NCBI GenBank assembly: GCA_002839285.1
Contig: PGXT01000054.1
Span: 15,596 to 58,448 of the forward strand
Reading direction: 5' to 3'
Source: Spirochaetae bacterium HGW-Spirochaetae-5
Lineage (GTDB): Bacteria; Spirochaetota; UBA4802; UBA5550
DNA length: 42,853 nt
The position numbers and the translations under genes were made by a program. Under the pieces are notes generated by a model. It made no database searches, was not told the DNA's origin, and saw only the letters and a program-made list of their open reading frames with translations. This document shows, piece after piece, positions 8,830 to 17,839 of this stretch. Position 1 is the stretch's first letter; the number at the start of each line of letters is the position of its first letter.

Positions 8830-8950
8830 TTTCTGAAGGCACAGCTCATCGAGATGTGAAATGAATCGGGGGTTACGGGGGCGAAGCCCCGTAACCCCCG
8901 ATTCTCAGCGTATGCTGAACTTAAGCATCAGCGAAAATAATTCGCCACCC
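8830..8950 (+). repeat. Palindromic intergenic element, family A copy 3
   Basis: Forward orientation: GGCACAGCTCATCGAGATGTG (first hairpin degenerate), then a perfect GGGGGTTACGGGG/CCCCGTAACCCCC central hairpin, then CAGCGTATGCTGAACTTAAGCATCAGCG, then AAAATAATTCGCCACC. The A-to-G change in the central arm (GGTTAC for GGATTAC) is mirrored in the opposite arm, so the hairpin is preserved by a compensatory change. It is the only copy in the window not between divergent genes; it lies between htpG and smpB. Confidence 0.8.
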
Positions 8951-8958
8951 ATCTTCTT

Positions 8959-10830
8959 TTAAATCGCTTTATTCATAACTCTATTCATTCGTGCAACAAA
9001 GGCATTGGGACTCTTCAGCTCCATCCCCTCTACCAGCATCGCCTGTTCAAGTAGAAGAAAACTTATATCTTCGATAAGAGCTTCGTCTGACGCACCTTCG
9101 AGTTTTTTTATTATTTCATGATCAGGATTAATCTCAAGTACAGGTTTAAACTCAGGCAAATTCTCCTGACCCATAGCTTTAAGTATATGCTGCATCTGCA
9201 CTGTAGGATCATTCTCATCTGCAACAATGCATGATGGAGAATCGCTCAGTCTTGTGCTTGCAATTACATCCTTTACATTCCCGCCGAGTTTCTCTTTAAT
9301 CTTCTTAACAAGAGGTTCAATCTTCTTCTCTCTCTCTTTGTCGTCATCACTTTTAAGATCATCGGCAGCATCGCTTCTGTTTACAGATTTAAGTTCAAAA
9401 TCTTTATATTTAGGAATTGTTGTAATTACAATCTCATCAATTTCATCCGAGAGTATAAGCACTTCGATGTTTCTGTTTCTGTACATTTCAAGAAGCGGAG
9501 AATTTCTAAGTACATTCTCTTTACCGCCGGTGATGTAGAAAATTGAATTCTGGTCAGGTGCCATTCTCTCTACATATTCCGACAGTGTTGTATAATCCTC
9601 ACCCCTTGTAGACTTATACATTACAAGTTCAACAAGTTTGTCCTTGTTCTCATAATCCTGATATAAACCCTCTTTCACAGGGATTCCGAACTCTTTCCAG
9701 AACAGATTGTATTTCTCTCTCTTCCCGGTTTTAAGGCTCTCCAGCTCTGAAAGAATTTTTTTAACAGATGAAGAGCGGATCTTCGCCATTACCCTGTTCT
9801 GCTGAAGTATCTCACGGCTTACGTTGAGAGGGAGATCCTCCGAGTCGATAACTCCACGAACAAAACGGAGATATGTCGGCATAAGATCTTTATCATCATC
9901 TGTGATGAAAACACGTTTAACATAGAGTTTCACACCGGCTTTATAATCCGCCCGGAAGAGATCGATTGGAGCTTTTGCCGGGATATAAAAAAGTGTAGAA
10001 TAATCAAGAGTCCCCTCGGCCTGAGTATGCATATAAAGAAGAGGATCCTCCATATCATGACCGATCTGCCGGTAAAATTCGTTATAGTCCTCATCCTTCA
10101 GCTCGCTCTTGGAACGTTTCCATATTGCAGAAGCGGAGTTTATCTGTTCAACCTTCTCCTCTTTTATCTCTTTCTTATCGTCACCTTCACCTTCAAACTT
10201 TGTATCTTCAAAATGAAGATATATAGGGAAAGGCACGTGATTCGAATACTTTCTGATTATCCCCTGAATGGACCATCTGTTTGCATACTCTTCCCCCTCA
10301 TCATTAAGGAAGAGTTTAACCGTTGTGCCCTGAGTATCTCTCTCCGCACTCTCTATACTATATTCCTCTTTACCGTCACTGATCCATTTGCTTGCTTTAT
10401 CCTCGCCGGCTTTTCTTGATACAACTTCAACTTTATCTGCAACCATAAATCCCGAGTAGAACCCTACCCCGAACTGCCCGATTAAATTGGAATCTTTTTT
10501 CTCGTCGCCGGTCATGCTGTGGACAAAATTCCGTGTCCCTGAACGCGCGATTGTTCCGAGATTTTCGTCAAGCTCCTGCTCATTCATACCTATTCCGGTA
10601 TCTGAAATAGTTAAGGTTTTCTCCTTGTGATCAAAAAAGATATCCACTCTAGGCTCAAAATTTATTCCCTTATACTTCTCATCTGTAAGCGCGAGGAATT
10701 TCAGTTTATCCAGCGCATCTGATGAATTTGAAATAAGCTCCCTTAGAAATATCTCCTTATGGGAATAAAGTGAATGAATAATTAAATGTAAAAGCCTGTG
10801 AACCTCTGTCTGAAACTGTTTTTTACTCAT
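8959..10830 (-). CDS. htpG: Molecular chaperone HtpG (Hsp90)
   Basis: 623 residues, full length for bacterial Hsp90. The N-terminal GHKL ATPase shows FLRELISNSSDALDKL (catalytic Glu and Asn), DTGIGM, the lid around GTIARSGT and IGQFGVGFYS, and GTTVKLFL. The middle domain includes YVKRVFITDD and LPLNVSREILQQNR (the catalytic-loop Arg region), and the C-terminal dimerisation domain ends with LLLEQAMLVEG and NAFVARMNR. The ATG is preceded by AGGAG. A perfect 15-bp inverted repeat lies about 70 bp upstream and may control it. No CIRCE element (TTAGCACTC/GAGTGCTAA) was seen. Confidence 0.97.
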   Translation of the reverse strand: MSKKQFQTEVHRLLHLIIHSLYSHKEIFLRELISNSSDALDKLKFLALTDEKYKGINFEPRVDIFFDHKEKTLTISDTGIGMNEQELDENLGTIARSGTRNFVHSMTGDEKKDSNLIGQFGVGFYSGFMVADKVEVVSRKAGEDKASKWISDGKEEYSIESAERDTQGTTVKLFLNDEGEEYANRWSIQGIIRKYSNHVPFPIYLHFEDTKFEGEGDDKKEIKEEKVEQINSASAIWKRSKSELKDEDYNEFYRQIGHDMEDPLLYMHTQAEGTLDYSTLFYIPAKAPIDLFRADYKAGVKLYVKRVFITDDDKDLMPTYLRFVRGVIDSEDLPLNVSREILQQNRVMAKIRSSSVKKILSELESLKTGKREKYNLFWKEFGIPVKEGLYQDYENKDKLVELVMYKSTRGEDYTTLSEYVERMAPDQNSIFYITGGKENVLRNSPLLEMYRNRNIEVLILSDEIDEIVITTIPKYKDFELKSVNRSDAADDLKSDDDKEREKKIEPLVKKIKEKLGGNVKDVIASTRLSDSPSCIVADENDPTVQMQHILKAMGQENLPEFKPVLEINPDHEIIKKLEGASDEALIEDISFLLLEQAMLVEGMELKSPNAFVARMNRVMNKAI

Positions 10831-10898
10831 CGACTAAACTCCTTTGTTTTAAATAAATTTACATCCCCATACCGTGGATGATCGGATACTATTAACTG

Positions 10899-10939
10899 TG
10901 ATTAATCAGCAGTCCGGATTTTGAACTGCTGATTAATCA
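10899..10939. promoter_or_regulatory. Perfect 15-bp inverted repeat upstream of htpG
   Basis: TGATTAATCAGCAGT (10899-10913) and ACTGCTGATTAATCA (10925-10939) are exact complements separated by 11 bases. Read on the minus strand it begins with TATGATTAATC, so a -10-like TATGAT overlaps its upstream end, about 70-110 bases before the htpG start. There is no T-run. Candidate operator for a heat-shock or other regulator; an RNA hairpin in the leader is the alternative. Confidence 0.45.
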
Positions 10940-11030
10940 TACCAAAAAAATTACGGATAAAAAATCAAGAAAATTTTTTGATCAAGCTCCCTGTAGTATA
11001 TTCCCTCTTGACAGTTTGACCTTCCCTCAA

Positions 11031-11060
11031 AGAAGCCCCCTCCAGGGTGCGGGGGCTTCT
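11031..11060 (-). terminator. Hairpin after the small membrane-protein gene
   Basis: AGAAGCCCCC and GGGGGCTTCT form a perfect 10-bp stem around TCCAGGGTGC. It lies 40 bases past the stop of the 147-residue membrane protein on the minus strand; read that way it is followed by only a short TTT, so it is a weak intrinsic terminator. The stem/loop resembles the ends of the large inverted repeat at 36989-37291 (GGGTGCGGGGGCTT). Confidence 0.45.
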
Positions 11061-11100
11061 TCAGGTTCTTACTGCGTGATGATTTGTGGATCGCAAATAG

Positions 11101-11544
11101 TCAGTTTTCCCCCGAAAGATAAACCATTACGGAAGCTCCGATATATATTACCGGCGCGATCAGGTTGAATAAAAATCCTATACTCAACACATAAGGCGCG
11201 TGAGAAATGGAATTTGTCGCATAAAGAACAATGACAGAGATAAGATACCAGAGATTAGTTACAATCCTCAGTGCAAATATAATCTGACCATGAAAGAAGG
11301 TTGAAGCAAACATTATCATTACTATCAAAATAAGATAAACAGCTATGGGATTATTAATATCCGTCCACGATTCAAATATGTAATATTTTGCTATGGGGAG
11401 TATAATTGCTAAAAATGCTGTAAACGTATTAAGCACAATTATCTTGTTGAGAAGTGACAAAGCGGTAAACCACTCAACTGCAATCCTTATGATCTTCACA
11501 CAAAATGAACCGATACTATATAGTAACTCTTTCAATGCTTCCAT
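11101..11544 (-). CDS. Small integral membrane protein of unknown function
   Basis: 147 residues, not assigned to a family. Hydropathy by eye suggests about four membrane spans: around 33-52 (LNKIIVLNTFTAFLAIILPI), 66-84 (IAVYLILIVMIMFASTFF), 91-108 and 118-142 (VLSIGFLFNLIAPVIYIGASVMV). An amphipathic N-terminal segment (residues about 1-30) precedes them. The start is preceded by CAGG at a normal distance and lies three bases after the stop of the HAD phosphatase gene, so it is the third gene of the OmpA-HAD-membrane protein operon. No catalytic motif is visible. Confidence 0.75.
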   Translation of the reverse strand: MEALKELLYSIGSFCVKIIRIAVEWFTALSLLNKIIVLNTFTAFLAIILPIAKYYIFESWTDINNPIAVYLILIVMIMFASTFFHGQIIFALRIVTNLWYLISVIVLYATNSISHAPYVLSIGFLFNLIAPVIYIGASVMVYLSGEN

Positions 11545-11547
11545 AAA

Positions 11548-12282
11548 TTAACCTGCTGTTATTTTAATAAAATCGTTTACCGCTTCAGTGAAACCTTCCG
11601 GTCCCTCGCTATTCATAATTTTCCCGTTGAGCATTGGTATATCATTTAAACTATCACCTGCAGCGGCTGTAATAATCTCATCCTTAAATCTGATCTTATA
11701 AAACTCAATAATTTTTTTTACAGCTTCACCCTTGCCGGACCCGACGGGTATCAGATGATTAAATCTACCCCCCTTTGTAATCTGAAAATTATATTCAGCC
11801 AGTTTATCATTTAATTCTTCAATTTCAGAATCGGTCAGAAGATTGTTCCCTTCTTCAATAAATGGGAGAGTGGTAAGTCTTTTTTTAGCGAGAGATGCCG
11901 AATGAAGATCAAGCCCTGTCATATGAGCTATCTCATCATCGGAAAATGATAAAATTGACCGCAATGATTTTCCGGAAATATTCTCCAGCTCAGGTATAAA
12001 TGCGGAAAGAACCTCAACACCCGGTCCTGTTAATTCAACGTTATACTTTCCTGTATCTTCTGAGTAATATGCAATCCCGGAACCGTTTTCAAAAGCGAAT
12101 GAATAATGCAGATGAAGCCTTTTCATTAAAAATGACATCTCATCGAATGTTTTACTTGAAATACAGATCAGCGGAATAGATTTCTCACTGAGTAGTTCCA
12201 TACCGCGTATAGAACCGTCATGGCAGTAGTTATTATGATCTATAAGTGTCCCGTCAACATCAGTAAAGAAGAGTGATTTCAT
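11548..12282 (-). CDS. HAD-IIB phosphatase, mannosyl-3-phosphoglycerate phosphatase-like
   Basis: 244 residues with HAD motifs in order: FFTDVDGTL (nucleophile and acid/base aspartates, near residues 8 and 10), CISSKTF (motif II Ser), a lysine in the GSGKGEAV region (motif III) and GDSLNDIPML (motif IV). The phrase SFAFENGSGIAYY matches the mannosyl-3-phosphoglycerate phosphatase/YedP branch, which removes phosphate in mannosylglycerate synthesis. No mannosyl-3-phosphoglycerate synthase gene is adjacent, so the true substrate is uncertain. Its ATG overlaps the stop of the large OmpA-like gene (ATGA, 4 bp), which implies translational coupling, an odd pairing of a cytosolic sugar phosphatase with an envelope protein. 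Confidence 0.85.
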   Translation of the reverse strand: MKSLFFTDVDGTLIDHNNYCHDGSIRGMELLSEKSIPLICISSKTFDEMSFLMKRLHLHYSFAFENGSGIAYYSEDTGKYNVELTGPGVEVLSAFIPELENISGKSLRSILSFSDDEIAHMTGLDLHSASLAKKRLTTLPFIEEGNNLLTDSEIEELNDKLAEYNFQITKGGRFNHLIPVGSGKGEAVKKIIEFYKIRFKDEIITAAAGDSLNDIPMLNGKIMNSEGPEGFTEAVNDFIKITAG

Positions 12283-14912
12283 TTGATATCTTTATCCTTA
12301 ACCAGAAGAAACTCAACACGGCGGTTTCTTCTTCTGTTTTCTTCACTTGAATTAGGATAGAAAGGTAGACTCTCCCCCATGCCGACATACTTCAGCCTGG
12401 ATGAATCTGTCCCTTTGCCGACAAGGTAATTTTTTACGGCCAGAGCTCTTTTCTCAGAGAGATTAAGATTATACTCCTCATTTCCGATATCATCTGTATG
12501 CCCCTCCACGATAATATCATATGCTCTGTACTTCTCCAGAATCTGATAGACACGGTCGAGTATATTAGTCCCTCTCTTTCTAAGTGTTGAACTTCCGAAG
12601 GCAAACTCAATATTGCTTACTCTCATCTTAAGTCCCCTCTCTGTTACGATGACTAGTATGTCCACTGAAATTTTATCAGATGCTGTTTCAGAAATATTTC
12701 CGGCAGGATCTGTTGCGGTAAACTGGACATCGTAATCCGAAGCGGACTCGACAAGTTCGCCGTTATCACCCACACCATCCCATTTCAGATGTTCAGGGAT
12801 ATTCCCTTTCCCGCTGAATTTTTTAAACAGGAGCCCGCTCTCGTTATAAATATTTATATTCCAGCCTGCAAATCCTGAACTATCCTCACCTTTTATTTTA
12901 AGAGTAAGATAATCATTCTCTCCGTCATCATCGGGAGAAAAGAGATCCGGCTCGTGAGAGATACTGATTTTCGGTTTAGTATTGTCAAAAATAATCCGTT
13001 TCGGGTACGACACGGGATTATTCCCGCTTGCATACCAGGCCGTAAAAATTACTTTATATAATCCGTCATCGAGAAATTTTCCTTTACTGTCACGGCAGTC
13101 CCAGTCAACAGCAGCGGGAACTAAACCTGCACCCGCTATTGATGCGACAATTTTTTTCTCATCAGATTCGGTTATAAGAATTTCCCATCTCTCTATCCCC
13201 TTTACAGATGAAAGATCAGGGAAAAACATTATCAATGGTTTTTCATTTTTATTGTACGAAAAATATTCACTGCCAAAACGAACATCGGCAATCTCCATTT
13301 TAGTTGTAAGAATTATTTCGCGCAAAGCTGCAGATGCTTTATTACCGGCTTTATCGGCAGATGAAACCGTGTAGTAATAAAGACCATCGGGAAGAACCGT
13401 TCCCGATTCATCTGTTCCGTCCCAGACAAATCTTTCCGGAACAGAACCTCCGTCCCATTTGTATGAAACAACTGTAACACCGGCAGAATTCTTAATTTCG
13501 CCGACCCATACGTCTTCAAATGATGATTTAATCTTCTGATGAATAATCAATGTATCTTTATTTTTATCTCCATTCGGCGAGAAGATCATTGAATCTGTTT
13601 TTATATCAACCTCCGGAGAAGTGCTGTCTATTGCCAGAACCCCCGATTTAACAGGTGCTATATTGTCACGTGAATCCCATGCATAAAAATGATACTTATA
13701 CTTCCCGTCAGGGAGTTTTGTCCCGGAATTTGAGGAACCGTCCCATAATATTTTTTCAGGAACTGCCAGTGAATCTTTTGTGCTTATGAGCCTTTTGAAA
13801 AATGCCGAGACAGTAAGACTTTCATCCATCTCCCTGTCGCTCATTTTAAACTCTTTCACTATAAGATCTTTATCATCGGAGATCTGGAGCTTCCAGCCTC
13901 TGATTCTGCTCTGGTCACGGACTGATAAATCAAATATCAGATAATCCTGAACTCCGTCATAATTCGGGGAGATATATGTATAATCGGGATTAATCGATAA
14001 CGCAGGAGGTTCGCGGTCAAGCGCACCGTATTCAATTGTTATCCCCGCGGTATGATTTACACCCTGTTCCCCGGAGTATGTAAGCGCGTAATTAATTGAT
14101 GTGCTGTATGTTTCACCGGAAAACCTATATCCGGCACCTCCGGTATAAGATATAAATTCATAATTGTCCGGAACAGCCGCACCGAGTCTGAAAGAGAAAG
14201 AGTTTAAAATTGATGTTTCAAGCCCGAACTTAACAGCATAATTACCATAACTTTTGAACATCGATACATCATTATAAATACCGAAAGTATACACTCTGTC
14301 TCTATAAAAATCGAAGTTGTACCCTCCGGTAAAGGAATTCAGATCAGAATCCTCTCCCGAGCTGAATCCTGCATCTACTGTAAAACCGATTGCAGGATCG
14401 AGAAATCCGAATCCATTTATGGTAGAGGAACCGCTAAACTTATATATCAAACCGGGTTTAATCCCTATGTAATAATTTTTCTCCTGATACTCTGAGTACA
14501 TCATCCCTGTAGATAATCCGACCAGAAATTTTGATGTAAGCTCTTTCGACATACCGAGATATCCGGTATACCCTTTCTGTTCCGGAAGTCCATCGATAGT
14601 AAAGTAGCTGAAACCGGCAGAGATCACACCATAAGCTGTCGGGAAAGCTAATGCAGTGTAGGGATAGATATAATCTCCATCGAGTGAACCATAGTTGAGA
14701 CTCATACTGAATCTTTCAAGAGCTGCCATTGAAGCAGGATTATACGGAGAAAGATCACCTCCGGCAGCAGAAACACCGGCACCGGCCCGCCCTGAGTAGT
14801 ACGCGCTCCCGCCGGAGAGAAAGGCGCTCCCAGCCGTTGATGCACCTGTCGAAGAGACCAGGCAGATTATAAAGACAGGGATAATCATTATAGATAATTT
14901 TGTTATTTTCAT
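12279..14912 (-). CDS. OmpA-like outer-membrane protein with beta-barrel and FlgD-type Ig repeats
   Basis: 877 residues. An N-terminal signal segment (about 1-28, ending near ASTAG) is followed by a PorV/UPF0164-like beta-barrel region (about 30-300; note GRAGAGVSAAGGDLSPYNPASMA at its start). Then come about four repeats of a FlgD/CHU-type Ig unit with the pattern SPNGD...D, WDG, LPDGxYxY and D.AGN (about 300-740). The C-terminal 110 residues are an OmpA peptidoglycan-binding domain: VEGHTDDIGNEEYNLNLSEKRA and YVGMGESLP...RRRNRRVEF. It probably connects the outer membrane to peptidoglycan. The ATG at 14912 is preferred over an in-frame GTG at 14921, which lacks a ribosome site. First gene of an operon with the HAD phosphatase and small membrane protein. 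Confidence 0.9.
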   Translation of the reverse strand: MKITKLSIMIIPVFIICLVSSTGASTAGSAFLSGGSAYYSGRAGAGVSAAGGDLSPYNPASMAALERFSMSLNYGSLDGDYIYPYTALAFPTAYGVISAGFSYFTIDGLPEQKGYTGYLGMSKELTSKFLVGLSTGMMYSEYQEKNYYIGIKPGLIYKFSGSSTINGFGFLDPAIGFTVDAGFSSGEDSDLNSFTGGYNFDFYRDRVYTFGIYNDVSMFKSYGNYAVKFGLETSILNSFSFRLGAAVPDNYEFISYTGGAGYRFSGETYSTSINYALTYSGEQGVNHTAGITIEYGALDREPPALSINPDYTYISPNYDGVQDYLIFDLSVRDQSRIRGWKLQISDDKDLIVKEFKMSDREMDESLTVSAFFKRLISTKDSLAVPEKILWDGSSNSGTKLPDGKYKYHFYAWDSRDNIAPVKSGVLAIDSTSPEVDIKTDSMIFSPNGDKNKDTLIIHQKIKSSFEDVWVGEIKNSAGVTVVSYKWDGGSVPERFVWDGTDESGTVLPDGLYYYTVSSADKAGNKASAALREIILTTKMEIADVRFGSEYFSYNKNEKPLIMFFPDLSSVKGIERWEILITESDEKKIVASIAGAGLVPAAVDWDCRDSKGKFLDDGLYKVIFTAWYASGNNPVSYPKRIIFDNTKPKISISHEPDLFSPDDDGENDYLTLKIKGEDSSGFAGWNINIYNESGLLFKKFSGKGNIPEHLKWDGVGDNGELVESASDYDVQFTATDPAGNISETASDKISVDILVIVTERGLKMRVSNIEFAFGSSTLRKRGTNILDRVYQILEKYRAYDIIVEGHTDDIGNEEYNLNLSEKRALAVKNYLVGKGTDSSRLKYVGMGESLPFYPNSSEENRRRNRRVEFLLVKDKDIK

Positions 14913-14921
14913 AGATATCAC

Positions 14922-15136
14922 TTAATTTAAAAGATTAAAGACAGATTATATCACTTCAGAATCGAATCAAGACTTTTTTATTGAAGCCCCAGATTCAAAT
15001 TAAAATATCAAATTATTTCCAAGAACGCGGCGCGCAGCATATGCCCACCCGAAAAAAAATCGCTCTCCTTAAATCATACCGGAAACCAAAAATAAAATAA
15101 TTGAAAAAAACCTCTGTATAATAACAGGTATCCTAT
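14922..15136. other. Divergent promoter region with a possible eroded family A repeat
   Basis: 215 bp between the divergent OmpA-like and threonylcarbamoyl-AMP synthase genes. Around 15023-15057 GCGGCGCGCAGCATATGCCC followed by ACCCGAAAAAAAAT resembles the right end of the family A element (GCATACGCACCCCCGAAAATAAT), but the hairpins are no longer intact. No confident promoter boxes were identified. Confidence 0.35.
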
Positions 15137-16096
15137 ATGAATATAGTAAATACAACAGAAGAAAATATTAAAAAAGCTGCAGAGATTATAAAAAACGGCG
15201 GGCTCGTAGCTTTCCCCACTGAAACTGTTTACGGACTCGGAGCTGACGCACTCAATCCCGTTGCCGCAGCGGGTATATTTGAAGCAAAAAAAAGGCCCTT
15301 TTTCGATCCGCTGATAGTTCATATAGCAGAGATTTCCCATGTAGAAAAAATTGCAGAGAAGCCCGGTCCGAAAGTTTTAAAATTAATGGATAGATTCTGG
15401 CCTGGCCCTCTCACTATTGTTCTGAGTAAAAAAGATATTGTACCCGATATCGTTACTTCAGGCATCCCCACTGTTGCTGTAAGAATGCCGGTACACCCTG
15501 CAGCGCTTGCGCTTATCAGAGCGGCAGAAACACCTATAGCAGCACCAAGCGCCAACAGATTCGGATGCCTCAGCCCAACCACCGCTGAGCATGTCAGCAG
15601 TCAGCTTGGAGATTCAGTTGACATGATTCTTGACGGCGGCCCCTGCAGTATAGGTATTGAATCCACAATAATAAAGATTATGAATAACCGTTTCTACCTT
15701 CTCAGACCTGGCGGAATTGCCCCTGAAGAGATTGAAGATTTTACCGGAGAGATACTCCTATCGGAACCACAAGGTGAAAAGCCTGAAGCACCGGGACAGC
15801 TCCCCTATCACTACTCACCGGAAAAGCAGGTAATACTCACAGATAAAATCACCCGCATTGAAGAGCGGAGCGGATATCTCTTTTTCCGAAGTCCGGACAT
15901 GTCATATCCCGAAAACAGATCAAAGATACTCTCTGCAAATGGAGATTTAAGAGAAGCGGCGGCTAACCTCTTCTCCCATCTGCACCGGCTGGACATGCTT
16001 GACATAGATAAAATATACGTTGAACGTGTTGAAGGCTCGGGACTTGGTGTTGCCATTATGGACAGACTCAAAAAAGCATCAATGAAATATATCTGA
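15137..16096 (+). CDS. sua5: L-threonylcarbamoyladenylate synthase (Sua5/YwlC type)
   Basis: 319 residues. The enzyme makes threonylcarbamoyl-AMP from threonine, bicarbonate and ATP, the first step of t6A37 tRNA modification. The N-terminal YrdC domain (about 1-200) shows GGLVAFPTETVYGLGADA, EAKKRPFFDPLIVHI, FWPGPLTIVLSK, VAVRMPVHPAALALI and PIAAPSANRFG. The C-terminal Sua5 domain (about 225-319) follows a YHYSP linker, which distinguishes the long Sua5/YwlC form from short TsaC. The start has AGGT about eight bases upstream. The downstream membrane-protein gene follows with almost no gap. Confidence 0.96.
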   Translation: MNIVNTTEENIKKAAEIIKNGGLVAFPTETVYGLGADALNPVAAAGIFEAKKRPFFDPLIVHIAEISHVEKIAEKPGPKVLKLMDRFWPGPLTIVLSKKDIVPDIVTSGIPTVAVRMPVHPAALALIRAAETPIAAPSANRFGCLSPTTAEHVSSQLGDSVDMILDGGPCSIGIESTIIKIMNNRFYLLRPGGIAPEEIEDFTGEILLSEPQGEKPEAPGQLPYHYSPEKQVILTDKITRIEERSGYLFFRSPDMSYPENRSKILSANGDLREAAANLFSHLHRLDMLDIDKIYVERVEGSGLGVAIMDRLKKASMKYI

Positions 16097-16109
16097 AATG
16101 GAGAAGAGT

Positions 16110-16895
16110 ATGGCTTCCGGAAATCAACTATTTCAAAAAGCAGAAATTCGCACGTCGCTTTACAGGGGGTTTATCAATTCCCTCAGAACATTTTCACTTC
16201 TGCGCGAAAACAGAAGTATGCTTATTTATTTTGTTGTACCCTTTATACTGAACATATTAATTCTTTCCGGAATTTTTTATTATTCATATACAACAGTGAT
16301 CCCTCTGTTACAGTCATTTCTCTCCGGTGAAGCATGGTATATACAGTTTTTACGTGTTCTGATCTCCCCTGTACTATTTATTCTATTTTCAATCTTTACT
16401 GTACTCATATATTCGATTGCCGGGGGGATAATTACAGCCCCCTTTCTCGACCTGCTCTCGTTTAAAACAGAGAGAGTTCTCGGGAATAAAAGCCCCGAGG
16501 AGAGTGTTTCCCTCATGGAGATGGCATCTGACATATTGCGCGCTCTGTCGAACTCCATCCGTCTGATCTTTCTGATAATAATTATCAATATTATTCTCCT
16601 CCTGCTGAACCTTATACCGGGAGGGAGCTTTATATACGCTTTTTTAAATTTTCTTTCGGCACTATTTTTTTACGGTTTTCAATTTTACGATTTCCCTCTG
16701 GAAAGGGACAGGTACACTTTCAATGAAAAATTACGCATTACATGGAGATTCAGACGCTCGGTATTCGGAACCGGACTTGCTTTTTTTCTGATGTCATTTA
16801 TCCCGGTAATCGGTTTTCTCGGTCTTAACTTCTGTACCGTGGGAGCTGCTGTTACTTATGCAGAAGATATTAATCCTGTTTTAACGGAAAATTAA
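16110..16895 (+). CDS. EI24/CysZ-like integral membrane protein
   Basis: 261 residues. The layout matches the EI24 (DUF540/CysZ) family: a short basic N-terminus with GFINSLRTFSLLRENRSM, then hydrophobic hairpins at about 40-65, 87-120 and 155-205, the phrase GGIITAPFLDLLSFKTERVLG between spans, the aromatic YGFQFYDFPLERDRYTF segment, and a last span ending in FCTVGAAVTY. CysZ of E. coli mediates sulfate uptake; many family members outside Proteobacteria are uncharacterised, so sulfate transport is not asserted. The frame opens at 16098, but ATG 16110 has GGAG eight bases upstream and is preferred. Co-directional with sua5 and tmk. Confidence 0.8.
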   Translation: MASGNQLFQKAEIRTSLYRGFINSLRTFSLLRENRSMLIYFVVPFILNILILSGIFYYSYTTVIPLLQSFLSGEAWYIQFLRVLISPVLFILFSIFTVLIYSIAGGIITAPFLDLLSFKTERVLGNKSPEESVSLMEMASDILRALSNSIRLIFLIIIINIILLLLNLIPGGSFIYAFLNFLSALFFYGFQFYDFPLERDRYTFNEKLRITWRFRRSVFGTGLAFFLMSFIPVIGFLGLNFCTVGAAVTYAEDINPVLTEN

Positions 16896-16955
16896 TCAGG
16901 ACACAAGTGCATTACAGTACGAATCTGATATGACTTCAATTGGAGAGCAGTTTTT

Positions 16956-17558
16956 GTGAAGAATAAATTTATTGTTTTTGAAGGGATCGATGGTTCCGGA
17001 AAGTCTACCCAGTGTTCGCTGCTTTACAGCTATATTGCATCAAAAGATATTCCGGTTAAACTCCTTGCGGAACCGACCTCGGGAATATACGGTCAGCAGA
17101 TACGGAAAATGCTCCAGAGTGAAACACCGGTATCTGTTGATGAGCAGATCCGTCTCTTCATTGAAGACCGGCAGCAGGACTTTGATCTTAATATAAAACC
17201 ATGTATGGAACATGGTCAAACAATTGTTATGGACAGATACTTCTACTCAAACGCAGCATACCAGGGATCATCCATTATCTCTCCTGAAGATATAATCGGA
17301 AAAAATATAGAGAGAGGATTTCCTCTCCCTGACAGAGTTTACTATATCGACATAGAACCGGCAGAAGCCATGAGAAGAATAACGGCAAGAAGTGCATCGG
17401 GGAAAACCGAATTGTTTGAAAAGAAAACTTTCCTCGAAGGTGTAAGAAAAAACTTTCTTCATATGGCCGATAATCGTTTTCTTAAAATTGACGGAAGCGC
17501 AAGTCAGGATGAGATTTTTAATATAATAAAAAATGATTACCTGGTTCTCATAGGGTAA
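16956..17558 (+). CDS. tmk: Thymidylate kinase
   Basis: 200 residues, phosphorylating dTMP to dTDP. The P-loop is FEGIDGSGKSTQ; the dTMP-binding and DRX regions are AEPTSGIYGQQIR and MDRYFYSNAAYQG; PDRVYYIDIEPAEAMRRI and the LID segment ARSASGKTELFE follow. The start is GTG at 16956, supported by GGAGAG about ten bases upstream. There is no ATG at the domain start. It lies 60 bp after the EI24-like gene on the same strand, so is probably in the same transcription unit. Confidence 0.95.
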   Translation: MKNKFIVFEGIDGSGKSTQCSLLYSYIASKDIPVKLLAEPTSGIYGQQIRKMLQSETPVSVDEQIRLFIEDRQQDFDLNIKPCMEHGQTIVMDRYFYSNAAYQGSSIISPEDIIGKNIERGFPLPDRVYYIDIEPAEAMRRITARSASGKTELFEKKTFLEGVRKNFLHMADNRFLKIDGSASQDEIFNIIKNDYLVLIG

Positions 17559-17654
17559 AATATAATAACTATTTCATCACTGCAAAAAGATATAGCTTTT
17601 AAAAATTATTCGCAATACTATAGCATTTTACGATTGAAATAGTACTGACTTCAG

Positions 17655-17776
17655 GCTTCGACTCCGCTCAGCCAGCGTGAAATTTATGCTCTGCAGGCGT
17701 TAAATTACGCTCAGGGAGCTTTAAATTACGATCTCTGCTTGTATTGAGCTTGTCGAAATGAACGGAGTCGAAGGGC
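17655..17776. repeat. CTTCGACTCCG inverted-repeat element
   Basis: CTTCGACTCCG (17656-17666) and CGGAGTCGAAG (17763-17773) bound about 120 bp containing TGAGCTTGTCGAA and several GCGTNAAATTACGCTC-like sub-repeats. It shares CCGCTCAGCCAGCGT with 4511-4580. This sequence type recurs between genes in many environmental genomes. It lies between tmk and sppA. Confidence 0.7.
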
Positions 17777-17839
17777 TTATTAATTCATTAACCGCTATAG
17801 TCTGGATAATAAAATCACTCATACTTCATGGAGAAACTG

